From Nocardioides flavus (ex Wang et al. 2016) (lineage in GTDB: Bacteria; Actinomycetota; Actinomycetes; Propionibacteriales; Nocardioidaceae): a stretch of 64,000 nt of DNA. Each line of letters opens with the position of its first letter. Position 1 is the first letter of the stretch. A program made the translations under genes and the position numbers. The DNA is taken from NCBI RefSeq assembly GCF_014653115.1, contig NZ_BNAD01000003.1, positions 301,077 to 365,076 of the forward strand, given 5' to 3'. Below the pieces are notes generated by a model that saw nothing but the letters and a program-made list of their open reading frames with translations, had not been told where the DNA came from and searched no databases. This document shows positions 38,299 to 47,294 of this stretch, piece by piece.

Positions 38299-39930
38299 CG
38301 CCGGGCGCGGGTCGGCCTCGCCCTTGTTGGGCCAGAACGCCATCGCCCGCTCGGCCTGCGCGGTGATCGTCAGCGACGGGTTGACCCCGAGGTTGGCCGA
38401 GATCGCGGACCCGTCCACGACGTGCAGGCCCTCGTGGCCGAACAGCCGCTGCCACGGGTCGACCACGCCGGTCTCGGGCGAGTCGCCGATCGTGCAGCCG
38501 CCGATGAAGTGGGCGGTCAGCGGGCGGTCGAACGGCTCGCCGACGTTGCCGCCGGGCGTGCCCCCCATGACCTCCGCCATCCGGCGTACGGCGTCGTAGG
38601 CCACCGGGATGTAGGTCGGGTTGGGCCGGCCGTGGCCCTGCTCGGAGGTCATCCGCCAGCCGAGGCGGCCCTTGACGCCCTTGGTGGTGATCGAGTTGTC
38701 GAGCGTCTGCATCACCAGCGCGACCACCGTGCGCTCCGACCAGTGCCGGAAGTCGTAGAGGTCGAGCGCGGTGCGCCGCTGCCGCCACAGCTCCTTGAGC
38801 CAGGTGCGGACACGTGACGTGCCGGGGACGTCGTCGGCCAGAACGGTCTGCATGAGCGCCATCGCGTTGGAGCCCCTGCCATAGCGACAGGGCTCGATGT
38901 GGGTGACGTCGTCGGGGTGCCACGACGACGTGATCGCGACGCCCTCGGTGTAGTCGACGGAGTTGTCGGGCGCGAGCGCGCCGAGGATCGCCTCGGAGTT
39001 GGTGCGCGTCAGCACGCCGAGCCGGTCGCTGATGCCCGGCAGGTCGCCCTCTCCCTTGAGCTGGTGCAGCAGCTTCTGGGTGCCGAGCGCAGCCGCGGAG
39101 AACACCACCTGGTCGGCGGTGAACGTCCGGGTGGCGGACTGCTTCCTCGACAGGCGCGAGAGCTTGGCCTTCGTCCACCGCGCGGTCACCTCGTAGCCGC
39201 CGCCCGGGCGGGGACGGACCCGCGTCACCGTCGTCATCGGGTGGACCGTCGCCCCGGCGTGCTCGGCCAGGTGGAGGTAGTTCTTGACCAGGGTGTTCTT
39301 GGCGTTGTGACGGCACCCGGTCATGCACTCGCCGCAGTTGCGGCACGCGTTGCGGGCCGGACCCACCCCGCCGAAGAACGGGTCCTCCACCCGCTCGCCG
39401 GCCTGCGCGTCGGGCCCCCCGAAGAAGACGCCGACCGGGGTCGGATGGAAGGTGTCGCCGACGCCCATGTCGTCGGCGACCTTCTTCATCACCTCGTCGG
39501 CCGGGGTGAGGCGGGGGTTCTCGACCACGCCGAGCATCCGCTTGGCCTGGTCGTAGTAGGGCGCGAGCTCGGTCCTCCAGTCCGTGATGTGGGCCCACGA
39601 GGGGTCGCGGTAGAACGCGTCGAGCGGCTCGTACAGGGTGTTGGCGTAGACCAGGGACCCGCCGCCCACGCCCGCGCCGGCGAGGATCAGGCAGTCCTTG
39701 ACCATGTCGATGCGCTGGATGCCGTACATGCCGAGGGCCGGGGCGAAGAGGAACCGCCTCGCGTCGAAGGACGTGGCCGGGAAGTCGTCGTCCTCGAAGC
39801 GCGCACCCGCCTCCAGGACCCCGACGGAGTAGCCCTTCTCGGTCAGCCGCAGCGCGGTGACGGACCCGCCGAAGCCGGACCCGACGACCAGCACGTCGTA
39901 GTGCCGGGCCGCGGGACGGGCCGTGCTCAT
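38194..39930 (-). CDS. GMC family oxidoreductase, ChoD-like
   Basis: 578 residues, the length of mycobacterial ChoD. FAD-binding VVGSGFGGSVTALRL near residue 15, GAGVGGGSLVYANTL, a CRNCGECMTGCRHNAKNTL cysteine block near 195 typical of this branch, and the C-terminal HFIGGCTIGDSPETGVVD...GLHVVDGSAISANLGVNPSLTITA. Annotated in related organisms as cholesterol oxidase or glucose-methanol-choline oxidoreductase; the substrate is likely an alcohol of a lipid or sterol, not proven. The ATG overlaps the aldehyde dehydrogenase stop, so alcohol and aldehyde oxidation are paired. Mycobacterial choD also neighbours guaB3. Confidence 0.85.
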   Translation of the reverse strand: MSTARPAARHYDVLVVGSGFGGSVTALRLTEKGYSVGVLEAGARFEDDDFPATSFDARRFLFAPALGMYGIQRIDMVKDCLILAGAGVGGGSLVYANTLYEPLDAFYRDPSWAHITDWRTELAPYYDQAKRMLGVVENPRLTPADEVMKKVADDMGVGDTFHPTPVGVFFGGPDAQAGERVEDPFFGGVGPARNACRNCGECMTGCRHNAKNTLVKNYLHLAEHAGATVHPMTTVTRVRPRPGGGYEVTARWTKAKLSRLSRKQSATRTFTADQVVFSAAALGTQKLLHQLKGEGDLPGISDRLGVLTRTNSEAILGALAPDNSVDYTEGVAITSSWHPDDVTHIEPCRYGRGSNAMALMQTVLADDVPGTSRVRTWLKELWRQRRTALDLYDFRHWSERTVVALVMQTLDNSITTKGVKGRLGWRMTSEQGHGRPNPTYIPVAYDAVRRMAEVMGGTPGGNVGEPFDRPLTAHFIGGCTIGDSPETGVVDPWQRLFGHEGLHVVDGSAISANLGVNPSLTITAQAERAMAFWPNKGEADPRPALGSAYRRLAPVEPKNPVVPDAAPGALRLPIVGVS

Positions 39931-41555
39931 GCCCGTCCCAGCTTGTTGAGCACGCGCAGCGCGACGGTCATCACCTTGGCGTGGGTCTCCTCCGACATCC
40001 CGAGCAGCGGCGAGATCGGGGCGAGGCGCTGCGTCGCGACGGACTGGGTCTCGGTGTAGCGCAGCACGCCCTCCGGGCCCTGGCGCCGACCGAGGCCGGA
40101 CTCGCCCATGCCGCCCATCGGCGCCGCGAGCGAGCCGAAGGTCGCGCCGTAGGCCTCGTTGACGTTGACCGTGCCGCACCTGATCCGTCGCGCGAGCGCA
40201 CGCCCGCGCGCGCCGTCGCGCGTCCACACCGAGGCGTTGAGGCCGTACGGACCGTGGTTGGCGCGCTCGACCGCCTCGTCCTCGCTGTGGAAGCGGTAGA
40301 TCGAGACCACCGGACCGAAGGTCTCCAGGCCGAAGCACTCCATGTCGGCCGTGACGCCCTCGAGGATCGTCGGCTCGAAGACGTAGGGCCCGAGGTCGGG
40401 GCGGTGCCGGCCGCCGGTGAGCACGTGGGCGCCCTTGGCGACGGCGTCCTCGACGTGGGCGGTGACGGCGTCGAGCTGGGCCTGGGAGATCAGCGAGCCC
40501 ATGTCGACCGACCAGTCGTGGCTGGCGCCCAGGGTCATCGCCTCGGTGCGCGAGACGAACGCGTCGACGAACCGGTCGTAGACCTGGTCGGCGACGAAGA
40601 GTCGCTCCATCGACACGCACAGCTGCCCGGCGTTGGAGAACACCGCACGGGTGGCGCCCTCGGCGGCGCGCTGCACGTCGGCGTCGCGCAGCACGAGCAT
40701 CGGGTTCTTGCCGCCGAGCTCGAGCGAGCAGCCGACGAGCCGATCGGCGCACCCCCGCGCGATCGTGCGACCGGTGGCGGTCGACCCGGTGAAGCAGACG
40801 TAGTCGGCCTGGGAGACGATCGCCCCGCCCACCTCGGGTCCGGGCCCGGCCACGACCTGCCACAGCTCGGGCGGGAAGCCGGCCTCGTCGAGGAGCTGCG
40901 CGGCGAGCAGCGCGGTGAGCATCGTCTGCGCGTCGGGCTTGATCACCACGGCGTTGCCCGCGAGCAGCGCCGGCAGGCCGTCGCACAACGCCATCGTCAA
41001 CGGGTAGTTCCAGGGCGAGATGATGCCGACCACGCCCTTGGGCACCCGGTTGACCTCGGCTCGGGTCAGCACCGGGAACATGCCGCCCACGCGCACGGTG
41101 TCGAGGTGCTGGTGGGCCGTACGGGCGTAGTAGCGCGCGGTGAGCGCGAGGTGCGCGACCTCGAGGTAGGCGTCCTTGCGGGCCTTGCCGGACTCCCACA
41201 GCACCAGGTCGATCAGCTCCTCCTGGCGGTCGAGGAGCAGGTCGTGCAGCCGCAGCAGCGCGGCCGCGCGGTCGTCGACCGACGTCGCCGCCCACGACGC
41301 CTGCGCGCGGCGCGCCCGGGAGAACGCCTCGGCCACGTCCGCCGGGCTGGACTGCGGCACGTGCGCGAGCGGCCTGCGCCCGATCGGGGAGGCCACGGCG
41401 GCCGTCTCGCCGGTGGTGCTGACGATCCGCCGCGTCAGGGAGGAGACGTACGAGCGGTCGAGGCCGTAGGCGGCCGTGGTGTCGTGCTCGGGGTCGGCGG
41501 GGCCGTCGCCGATCGAGCCGCCGGAGGGGGCGCCGGTGTGGCTGTGCTCACTCAT
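39927..41555 (-). CDS. succinic semialdehyde dehydrogenase-like aldehyde dehydrogenase (GabD2 type)
   Basis: 542 residues of the NAD(P) aldehyde dehydrogenase family. SPWNYPLTM near residue 175 binds the cofactor, ELGGKNPML contains the general-base Glu near 280 and NAGQLCVSMERLFV the catalytic Cys near 315. The extended N-terminus (SYVSSLTRRIVSTTGE) is typical of the GabD2 group. It oxidises an aldehyde, possibly produced by the coupled GMC oxidoreductase. TACGCT stands 6 nt upstream of the ATG, with two direct repeats further upstream that may bind a regulator. Confidence 0.88.
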   Translation of the reverse strand: MSEHSHTGAPSGGSIGDGPADPEHDTTAAYGLDRSYVSSLTRRIVSTTGETAAVASPIGRRPLAHVPQSSPADVAEAFSRARRAQASWAATSVDDRAAALLRLHDLLLDRQEELIDLVLWESGKARKDAYLEVAHLALTARYYARTAHQHLDTVRVGGMFPVLTRAEVNRVPKGVVGIISPWNYPLTMALCDGLPALLAGNAVVIKPDAQTMLTALLAAQLLDEAGFPPELWQVVAGPGPEVGGAIVSQADYVCFTGSTATGRTIARGCADRLVGCSLELGGKNPMLVLRDADVQRAAEGATRAVFSNAGQLCVSMERLFVADQVYDRFVDAFVSRTEAMTLGASHDWSVDMGSLISQAQLDAVTAHVEDAVAKGAHVLTGGRHRPDLGPYVFEPTILEGVTADMECFGLETFGPVVSIYRFHSEDEAVERANHGPYGLNASVWTRDGARGRALARRIRCGTVNVNEAYGATFGSLAAPMGGMGESGLGRRQGPEGVLRYTETQSVATQRLAPISPLLGMSEETHAKVMTVALRVLNKLGRA

Positions 41556-41561
41556 CCACGC

Positions 41562-41567
41562 AGCGTA
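41562..41567 (-). promoter_or_regulatory. leaderless-type -10 element (TACGCT)
   Basis: TACGCT, GCGTGG (6 nt), then ATG at 41555 on the minus strand. Confidence 0.5.
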
Positions 41568-41597
41568 GGTCGCCCCCCGAGACCGTTGCTACCGGTT

Positions 41598-41640
41598 GGT
41601 CACTTCGTCCCAGCATTTGACACTTCTGGTCATTTTGTCC
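41598..41640. repeat. two 13-bp direct repeats upstream of the aldehyde dehydrogenase operon
   Basis: GGTCACTTCGTCC (41598-41610) and GGTCATTTTGTCC (41628-41640) match at 11 of 13 positions with a 30-bp period, about three helical turns. They lie 43-85 bp upstream of the predicted start site, a usual place for activator binding. Confidence 0.6.
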
Positions 41641-41649
41641 AGCGACGGC

Positions 41650-43362
41650 TCAGACGATGTCGGGCGCCTTCACCCGGGCCTCGTCGGCCTCCTGGTCGGT
41701 GGCCATGAGCTGGCTCTGCCGCTCGGCCTCGACGCGGCGCAGGTAGTGGTCGACCTCGGCGTCGACCTGGGCCTCGTCCCAGCCGAGCGCCTCGCCCATC
41801 AGCTCCGCGGCCGGGCGGGCCGCGGAGATCCCGCGATCGAAGGTCTCGATCGAGATGCGCGTGCGCCGGGCCAGGACGTCGTCGAGGTGGCGGGCGCCCT
41901 CGTGCGTGGCGGCGTAGAGGACCTCGGCGCGCAGGTAGTGCTCCGCGCCGGGCAGCGGCTCGCCGAGCTCGGGTCGCTCGTGGATCATCGCGAGGACCTC
42001 GTCGACGAGCCCGCCGTAGCGGCCGAGCAGGTGGTCGATGACGCCGATGTCGAGGCCCGAGGACCGGCTCAGCGCGACCCGCTGGTTGGTCCGCGCCTCG
42101 TGGCCCCACGCCCCCATCAGCGGCACCCGGTCGGTGATCGAGGCGGGCGTGACCCCGAAGTCGCGGATCGCGTGGTCGACGGCGTCCTTGGCCATCACCC
42201 GGTAGGTGGTCAGCTTGCCGCCGGCGACGAGCACGAGGCCCGGCACCGGGTTGGCGACGGTGTGCTCGCGGGAGAGCTTGGTGGTCTCCCCCATGTCGCC
42301 CTCCTTGCGCATCGGCTTCAGCAGCGGGCGCAGGCCGGCCCAGACGCCGATGACGTCGCGGTGGTCGAGCGGGTCCTTGAGCAGCCGGTTGACGTGGCCG
42401 AGGAGGTAGTCGATGTCGGTCTTGCTCGCCGCCGGGTGGGCGAGGTCGAAGTCCCAGGCGGTGTCGGTCGTGCCGATGATCCAGAACTGCCCCCACGGGA
42501 TCACGAACAGCACCGACTTCTCGGTCTTGGTGATGAAGCCGCACTCGGAGCGGATCCGGTCGCGCGGGACGACGAGGTGGATGCCCTTGCTGGCGTCGAC
42601 GTCGAGCTGCGCCTGCCCGCCCAGCAGCTGCTGCACCTCGTCGGTCCACACGCCGGCCGCGTTGATGACGACCCGGGCGCGGATCTCGAGGTCCCTCTGG
42701 CCCTCGAGGTCGCGCGCCTGCACCCCGACGACCCAGTCGCCCTCGCGCAGGAACCCGGTGACCTTCGTACGGGTCGCGACGTGGGCGCCGTTGTTGGCCG
42801 CGGTGCGCGCGATGGTCATCACCAGGCGGGCGTCGTCGACCTGGCAGTCGTAGTAGCGGATCGCGCCGTGCAGGTCGTCGGTCCTGATGTCCGGGGCCAT
42901 CCGGGCGAGCTGCTTGCGGAAGACGTGCTTGTGCTTGGGGACGCCCATGTCGTACTTGCCGGCCATCGCCATGCCGTCGTAGAGCGCGACCCCGGCGCCG
43001 ACGTAGGGCCGTTCCCACGCGTGCTCGAGCGGGTAGAGGAACGGCACGGGGCGTACGAGGTGGGGCGCGAGCCGCGTGAGCAGCAGGCCGCGCTCCTCCA
43101 AGGCCTCCTTGACCAGCGCGAAGTCGAGCATCTCGAGGTAGCGCAGGCCGCCGTGCACGAGCTTGGACGAGCGGGACGACGTGCCGGAGGCGAGGTCGCG
43201 CTGCTCGACGAGGCCCACCTTGAGGCCGCGGGTCACGGCGTCGAGGGCCGCGCCGACGCCGACGATGCCGCCGCCGACGACGAGGACGTCGAGCTCGCCC
43301 GCCCCGAGCTGGTGGAGCGCGTCAGCGCGCTGGTCGGCGTCGAGGGCCTTGGCGAGCGTCAT
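41650..43362 (-). CDS. glpD: aerobic glycerol-3-phosphate dehydrogenase
   Basis: 570 residues. FAD-binding LDVLVVGGGIVGVGAALDAVTRGLKVGLVE at the N-terminus, SGTSSRSSKLVHGGLRYLE near residue 60, and the C-terminal DAO domain with WAGLRPLL and GGKLTTYRVMAKDAVDHA. Oxidises glycerol-3-phosphate to dihydroxyacetone phosphate, passing electrons to quinone at the membrane face. It would use glycerol-3-phosphate from the glycerophosphodiesterase at 5027 and from lipid breakdown. Monocistronic by spacing. Confidence 0.95.
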   Translation of the reverse strand: MTLAKALDADQRADALHQLGAGELDVLVVGGGIVGVGAALDAVTRGLKVGLVEQRDLASGTSSRSSKLVHGGLRYLEMLDFALVKEALEERGLLLTRLAPHLVRPVPFLYPLEHAWERPYVGAGVALYDGMAMAGKYDMGVPKHKHVFRKQLARMAPDIRTDDLHGAIRYYDCQVDDARLVMTIARTAANNGAHVATRTKVTGFLREGDWVVGVQARDLEGQRDLEIRARVVINAAGVWTDEVQQLLGGQAQLDVDASKGIHLVVPRDRIRSECGFITKTEKSVLFVIPWGQFWIIGTTDTAWDFDLAHPAASKTDIDYLLGHVNRLLKDPLDHRDVIGVWAGLRPLLKPMRKEGDMGETTKLSREHTVANPVPGLVLVAGGKLTTYRVMAKDAVDHAIRDFGVTPASITDRVPLMGAWGHEARTNQRVALSRSSGLDIGVIDHLLGRYGGLVDEVLAMIHERPELGEPLPGAEHYLRAEVLYAATHEGARHLDDVLARRTRISIETFDRGISAARPAAELMGEALGWDEAQVDAEVDHYLRRVEAERQSQLMATDQEADEARVKAPDIV

Positions 43363-43406
43363 GCCCCAGATTGTCGCAGGCCGTTCCAGAGCCGGCGGGG
43401 CGTGCC

Positions 43407-44516
43407 TCAGTGCTGGACGACGACCTCGATGCGCTGGAACTCCTTGACCTCGGTGTAGCCCGTGGTCGCCATCGCGCGGCGCAGCGCGCCGACGAGGTTC
43501 ATGGTGCCGTCGGCCGTGCGGGACGGACCGAACATGATCTCCTCCAGCGTGCCGACCGGGGCGAACTCGACGCGCTGCCCTCTCGGGAGCTCGGCATGCG
43601 TGGCCTCGCTGCCCCAGTGGAAGCCGCGGCCCGGCGCCTCGGTGGCGCGCGCGAGGGGCGAGCCGATCATCACGGCGTCGGCACCGCAGGCGATGGCCTT
43701 GGCGATGTCGCCGGAGCTGCCGATCGAGCCGTCGGCGATGACGTGGACGTAGCGCCCGCCCGACTCGTCGAGGTAGTCGCGTCGCGCCGCGGCGACGTCG
43801 GCGACGGCGCTGGCCATCGGGACCGCGACGCCGAGGACGGTGCGGGTGGTGTGCGCGGCCCCGCCGCCGAAGCCCACCAGCACGCCCGCCGCGCCGGTGC
43901 GCATCAGGTGCAGCGCGGCCTGGTAGGTCGCGCAGCCGCCGACGATGACCGGGACGTCGAGCTCGTAGATGAACTCCTTGAGGTTCAGTGGCTCGGCCTG
44001 GCTGCTGACGTGCTCGGCGGACACGGTCGTGCCGCGGATGACGAACATGTCGACGCCCGCGTCGACGACGGCCTTGACGTGCTCCTTGGTGCGCTGCGGC
44101 GACAGCGACCCGGCGACGGTGACGCCGGCCGCACGCATCTCCTTGAGCCGCGCGGTGATGAGCTCGGGCTTGATCGGCTCGGCGTAGATCTCCTGCATCC
44201 GGCGGGTCGCCTCGGCGCCCTGCAGTCCGGCGACCTCCTCGAGCAGGCCGGTCGGGTCGTCGTACCGCGTCCAGAGGCCCTCGAGGTTGAGCACCCCGAG
44301 GCCGCCCATCTGGCCCAGCGCGATCGCCGTCGAGGGAGACATCACCGAGTCCATCGGCGCGGCCACGACGGGGATGTCGAAGCGGTAGGCGTCGATCTGC
44401 CAGGCGGTGCTGACCTCCTCGGGGTCGCGGGTGCGCCGCGAGGGCACGATCGCGATGTCGTCGAAGGAGTAGGCGCGGCGACCGCGCTTGGCACGGCCGA
44501 TCTCGATCTCGGTCAC
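43407..44516 (-). CDS. guaB3: GuaB3 family IMP dehydrogenase-related protein
   Basis: 369-residue TIM barrel of the IMPDH/GMP reductase family without a CBS module. N-terminal YSFDDIAIVPSRRTRDPEEV, central IVGGCATYQAALHLMRTGAAGVLVG and HVIADGSIGSSGDIAKAIACGADAVMIG. Where IMP dehydrogenase has the catalytic GxGSxCTTR loop this protein reads GFGGGAAHTTR, so the usual Cys is absent from that position. GTG start follows TAGGCT by 7 nt. The name follows the GuaB3 group of actinobacteria; its reaction in this organism is unproven. Confidence 0.9.
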   Translation of the reverse strand: MTEIEIGRAKRGRRAYSFDDIAIVPSRRTRDPEEVSTAWQIDAYRFDIPVVAAPMDSVMSPSTAIALGQMGGLGVLNLEGLWTRYDDPTGLLEEVAGLQGAEATRRMQEIYAEPIKPELITARLKEMRAAGVTVAGSLSPQRTKEHVKAVVDAGVDMFVIRGTTVSAEHVSSQAEPLNLKEFIYELDVPVIVGGCATYQAALHLMRTGAAGVLVGFGGGAAHTTRTVLGVAVPMASAVADVAAARRDYLDESGGRYVHVIADGSIGSSGDIAKAIACGADAVMIGSPLARATEAPGRGFHWGSEATHAELPRGQRVEFAPVGTLEEIMFGPSRTADGTMNLVGALRRAMATTGYTEVKEFQRIEVVVQH

Positions 44517-44523
44517 AGGTCGC

Positions 44524-44529
44524 AGCCTA
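44524..44529 (-). promoter_or_regulatory. leaderless-type -10 element of guaB3 (TAGGCT)
   Basis: TAGGCT, GCGACCT (7 nt), then GTG at 44516 on the minus strand. Confidence 0.6.
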
Positions 44530-44540
44530 ACGGCGTCGGG

Positions 44541-45464
44541 TCAGAAGCCGAGGTCGCGGGCGGTGGCGCGGATGCGCTCGGCGCTGGCGCGCAGCCCGGC
44601 GAGCTCGCCGTCGTCCAGCGGCACCTCGAGACGTCGCTCGGCGCCGCCCGTGCCCACCACGGTCGGGACGGACAGGCACACGTCGCTGATCCCGTGGTAG
44701 CCGGTGAGCAGCGTGGAGACCGGCAGCACGCGCTTCTCGTCGCGCAGGACGGCCTCGATGATCCGGCTGGCCGAGACCCCGATGGCGTAGTTGGTGGCGC
44801 CCTTGCCCTTGATGATCTCGTAGGCCGCACCCACCACCTCGGCGGCCATCGCGTCGCGCTCGGCGGCGGGCAGCAGGTCGGTCAGGGGCACGCCGCCGAT
44901 GCTCGCGCTGCTCCACAGCGGGATCTCGCTGTCGCCGTGCTCACCCACGACGTACGCGTGGACGTTCTGCACCGCGACCCCGCACCGGGCCGCCACCAGC
45001 CCGCGCAGGCGGGCCGAGTCGAGCACCGTGCCCGAGCCGAAGAGCTGCTCGGTGCCGAGGCCGGTGAGCTTCTGCGCGGCGTAGGTCACGACGTCGACGG
45101 GGTTGGTGACCATGACGATGCGCGCGTCCGGGGCGGCCTCGACCAGGGCCGGCATCAGGGTGCGGAGCATGCCGGTCGTGGAGGCCGCGAGGTCCAGGCG
45201 TGACTGGCCCGGCTGCTGCTTTGCGCCGGCGGTCACCGCGACCACCTGTGCCCCCGCGCAGACCGACACGTCGGTGGAGGCCTCCACGTGCGCGGTCGGC
45301 AGGAACTGCAGTCCCTGCCGCAGGTCGAGCTCCTCGGCTCGCACCTTGGCGGCGTCGACGTCGTGCAGGGCGACGGTGGTCGCGACGCCGCGCACCAGGC
45401 ACGCGTAGGCCAGTGTCGAGCCCACGGCACCGGCTCCGACGATGGCGATCTTGGCGGAGGTCAT
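44541..45464 (-). CDS. ldh: L-lactate dehydrogenase
   Basis: 307 residues. Rossmann IAIVGAGAVGSTLAYA at the start, the specificity loop AGAKQQPGQSRLDL where Gln (not Arg) favours lactate/pyruvate over malate, TNPVDVVTY, and catalytic GEHGDSEIPLW near residue 178. Interconverts pyruvate and L-lactate with NAD. A TAGGGT box stands 5 nt upstream of the ATG. Monocistronic, divergent from the CHAP protein gene. Confidence 0.93.
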   Translation of the reverse strand: MTSAKIAIVGAGAVGSTLAYACLVRGVATTVALHDVDAAKVRAEELDLRQGLQFLPTAHVEASTDVSVCAGAQVVAVTAGAKQQPGQSRLDLAASTTGMLRTLMPALVEAAPDARIVMVTNPVDVVTYAAQKLTGLGTEQLFGSGTVLDSARLRGLVAARCGVAVQNVHAYVVGEHGDSEIPLWSSASIGGVPLTDLLPAAERDAMAAEVVGAAYEIIKGKGATNYAIGVSASRIIEAVLRDEKRVLPVSTLLTGYHGISDVCLSVPTVVGTGGAERRLEVPLDDGELAGLRASAERIRATARDLGF

Positions 45465-45469
45465 GCCTC

Positions 45470-45475
45470 ACCCTA
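45470..45475 (-). promoter_or_regulatory. leaderless-type -10 element of ldh (TAGGGT)
   Basis: TAGGGT, GAGGC (5 nt), then ATG at 45464 on the minus strand. Spacing is one base short of the usual 6-7. Confidence 0.4.
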
Positions 45476-45496
45476 GGGCGATGCCGGCGGGAGTGC

Positions 45497-45511
45497 GGTC
45501 CGGACCAGTGA
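45497..45511. promoter_or_regulatory. GGTCCGGACCAGTGA motif upstream of the CHAP gene
   Basis: Contains the 10-bp palindrome GGTCCGGACC and shares 14 of 15 bases with 48082-48096 upstream of the TetR gene. Both sites lie roughly 70 bp from the start of a gene of the convergent CHAP/TetR pair. Confidence 0.4.
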
Positions 45512-45565
45512 TCCACGTCTCGGCAACAGTCGGACCGTTCGGCCACGCGAGCCGCGCACCGTGCC

Positions 45566-45571
45566 TACCGT
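45566..45571 (+). promoter_or_regulatory. leaderless-type -10 element of the CHAP gene (TACCGT)
   Basis: TACCGT, CGCAAAC (7 nt), then GTG at 45579. No good -35 is seen. Confidence 0.4.
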
Positions 45572-45578
45572 CGCAAAC

Positions 45579-47294
45579 GTGGGGATGTGGGGACTTCTGG
45601 CACGCGTGGTCGCGCCCGCCTGCCTGGTCGGCGGGCTGCTCACCGTGCCCGCGGGCGCGGTGCACGCGGCCGACGACTACCCGTGGGCGTGGCAAGGCCA
45701 GTGCCCGATCGTCCCGCAGGCGCCGATCGTCGAGCCGCCGCCCCCACCTCCGTCTGCACCACCGTCCGGCGCGCCGTCCCCCGGACCGTCCCCGGCCACC
45801 CCCGAGCCCGCCGTCGCGCCGCCGCCACCCCCGCCACCGGTGCTCGACCCCGTGTCGGGGCACCTGTACGACCCCCGGGGGCCGCGGCCCACCTGCGCGC
45901 GGCGGGTGTGGTCGATCGACGGCTCCATCGGCGACCCCTGGGGCTTCGTGCTGCGCAACTGCACGAGCTTCGTCGCGTGGCGCCTGCACGAGCGCAACGG
46001 CATGACGCGTTTCGCCAACGACTTCCGCGGCGAGCACTGGGGCAACGCCGAGAACTGGGACGACGTGGCACGCCGGCTCGGCTACCGGGTCGACCGGGTG
46101 CCCGCGATCGGCGCCGTCGCCCAGACCGATGCCGGCCGCGTCGGGCACGTCGCGTGGGTGACGGCCATCGGCGCCGGCACCGTGACCGTCGAGGAGTACA
46201 ACCACGCCGTCGCGGGCGGCTGGGGCAGCCGTACGGTGCCGGTCGGCACCTTCCGCTACCTGCACCTGGCCGACGTGGAGCCGTCTCCCTTCATCGGCTC
46301 GGACCGACCGGTGGTGTCGGTCCCCGACGGCCTCGGCGGGTCGTGGACCGCGCGCGTCGACGACCGCGGCACCCTGTGGCTCGCGGCGCCGGGTCGTCCC
46401 GCTCGCACCGTCGGCCCACGACGCGCCTTCTCCCCGCTCGTCGCCCCTGCCCTGACGCTCTCCCGCCAGGGGATGCCGTGGGTCGGCGCCACCACACGCG
46501 CCGGCCGCGTCCTGGCCGGCACCCCGCGTCGCGGGCGGCTCGCCCTGCGGCGGGTCGCCGACTCCGCACCCACCGCCAGCCCGGCGCTGGCGCTGTCCCG
46601 CACCGGCCGTCCGCTGCTGGCGGCCGTGTCGCCTGACGGCACGCTCGCCGTCCGGCGGCTCACCCGGACCTCCGGCTGGGGCCGGCCCCATCGGGTCGGG
46701 CGTGCGTCCTCGTGGAGCACCCACGCCGCCCCCGTACTGGGCCACGACACCGACGCCCGCGGCTGGCTGGTCGCGGTCACCGAGGCGGGCGGCACCTTCG
46801 CCTGGTCGCTCGGGCGCGGCCGGCTCTCACGCCTGCCGGGAGCGGCAGCGTCCCCCACCTCGACACCCGCCCTGACGAGCGACGCCGACGGGACGACGTA
46901 CGTCCACCAGGTGACCGCCGACGGCCGGCTCCGGTCGCTCCGCCTGACCGGACGCCGGTGGCGGGGACCGCGCACGGTAGTCGAGGACGTCTCCCCCTAC
47001 GCCTCCCCCGCCGTCGGCGTGGTGGCCGGCCGGCTGCTCGTCGCGGTGACCGACGCGCGCGGCGTCGTCCGCCTCCGCGCCGCCGTGCCCGGACAACGCT
47101 CGCGGCTGCCCGCACCGCTCACTCGGGCCCGGGCGGTCGGTGACCCGACAGCGTCTCCGGGGCTGGTCACCCGACGTGGCGGTGCGTACGTCGTCGCGGG
47201 CCGCGGACGCGCGACCCGGACGTGGCTGCTGGCCCGTCCGGTCGCGGCCGTCGTGCCCCGCAGCACGCCGGAGCGCGCCGGGTTCACGCCGTGA
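45579..47294 (+). CDS. secreted CHAP-domain protein with C-terminal propeller-like repeats
   Basis: 571 residues. Signal peptide (ARVVAPACLVGGLLTVPAGAVHA), a Pro-rich linker (PPPPPP twice, residues 50-90), a CHAP amidase domain with the catalytic Cys in VLRNCTSFVAW near 128 and His in GRVGHVAWV near 190, then VEEYN. About 300 residues of repeating beta-strand blocks follow (PALTLSRQGMPWVGATT, PALALSRTGRPLLAAVS and similar). Predicted peptidoglycan endopeptidase or amidase; the repeats may bind the cell surface. GTG 45579 chosen from the -10 box; GTG 45561 and ATG 45585 are alternatives. Confidence 0.82.
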   Translation: MGMWGLLARVVAPACLVGGLLTVPAGAVHAADDYPWAWQGQCPIVPQAPIVEPPPPPPSAPPSGAPSPGPSPATPEPAVAPPPPPPPVLDPVSGHLYDPRGPRPTCARRVWSIDGSIGDPWGFVLRNCTSFVAWRLHERNGMTRFANDFRGEHWGNAENWDDVARRLGYRVDRVPAIGAVAQTDAGRVGHVAWVTAIGAGTVTVEEYNHAVAGGWGSRTVPVGTFRYLHLADVEPSPFIGSDRPVVSVPDGLGGSWTARVDDRGTLWLAAPGRPARTVGPRRAFSPLVAPALTLSRQGMPWVGATTRAGRVLAGTPRRGRLALRRVADSAPTASPALALSRTGRPLLAAVSPDGTLAVRRLTRTSGWGRPHRVGRASSWSTHAAPVLGHDTDARGWLVAVTEAGGTFAWSLGRGRLSRLPGAAASPTSTPALTSDADGTTYVHQVTADGRLRSLRLTGRRWRGPRTVVEDVSPYASPAVGVVAGRLLVAVTDARGVVRLRAAVPGQRSRLPAPLTRARAVGDPTASPGLVTRRGGAYVVAGRGRATRTWLLARPVAAVVPRSTPERAGFTP

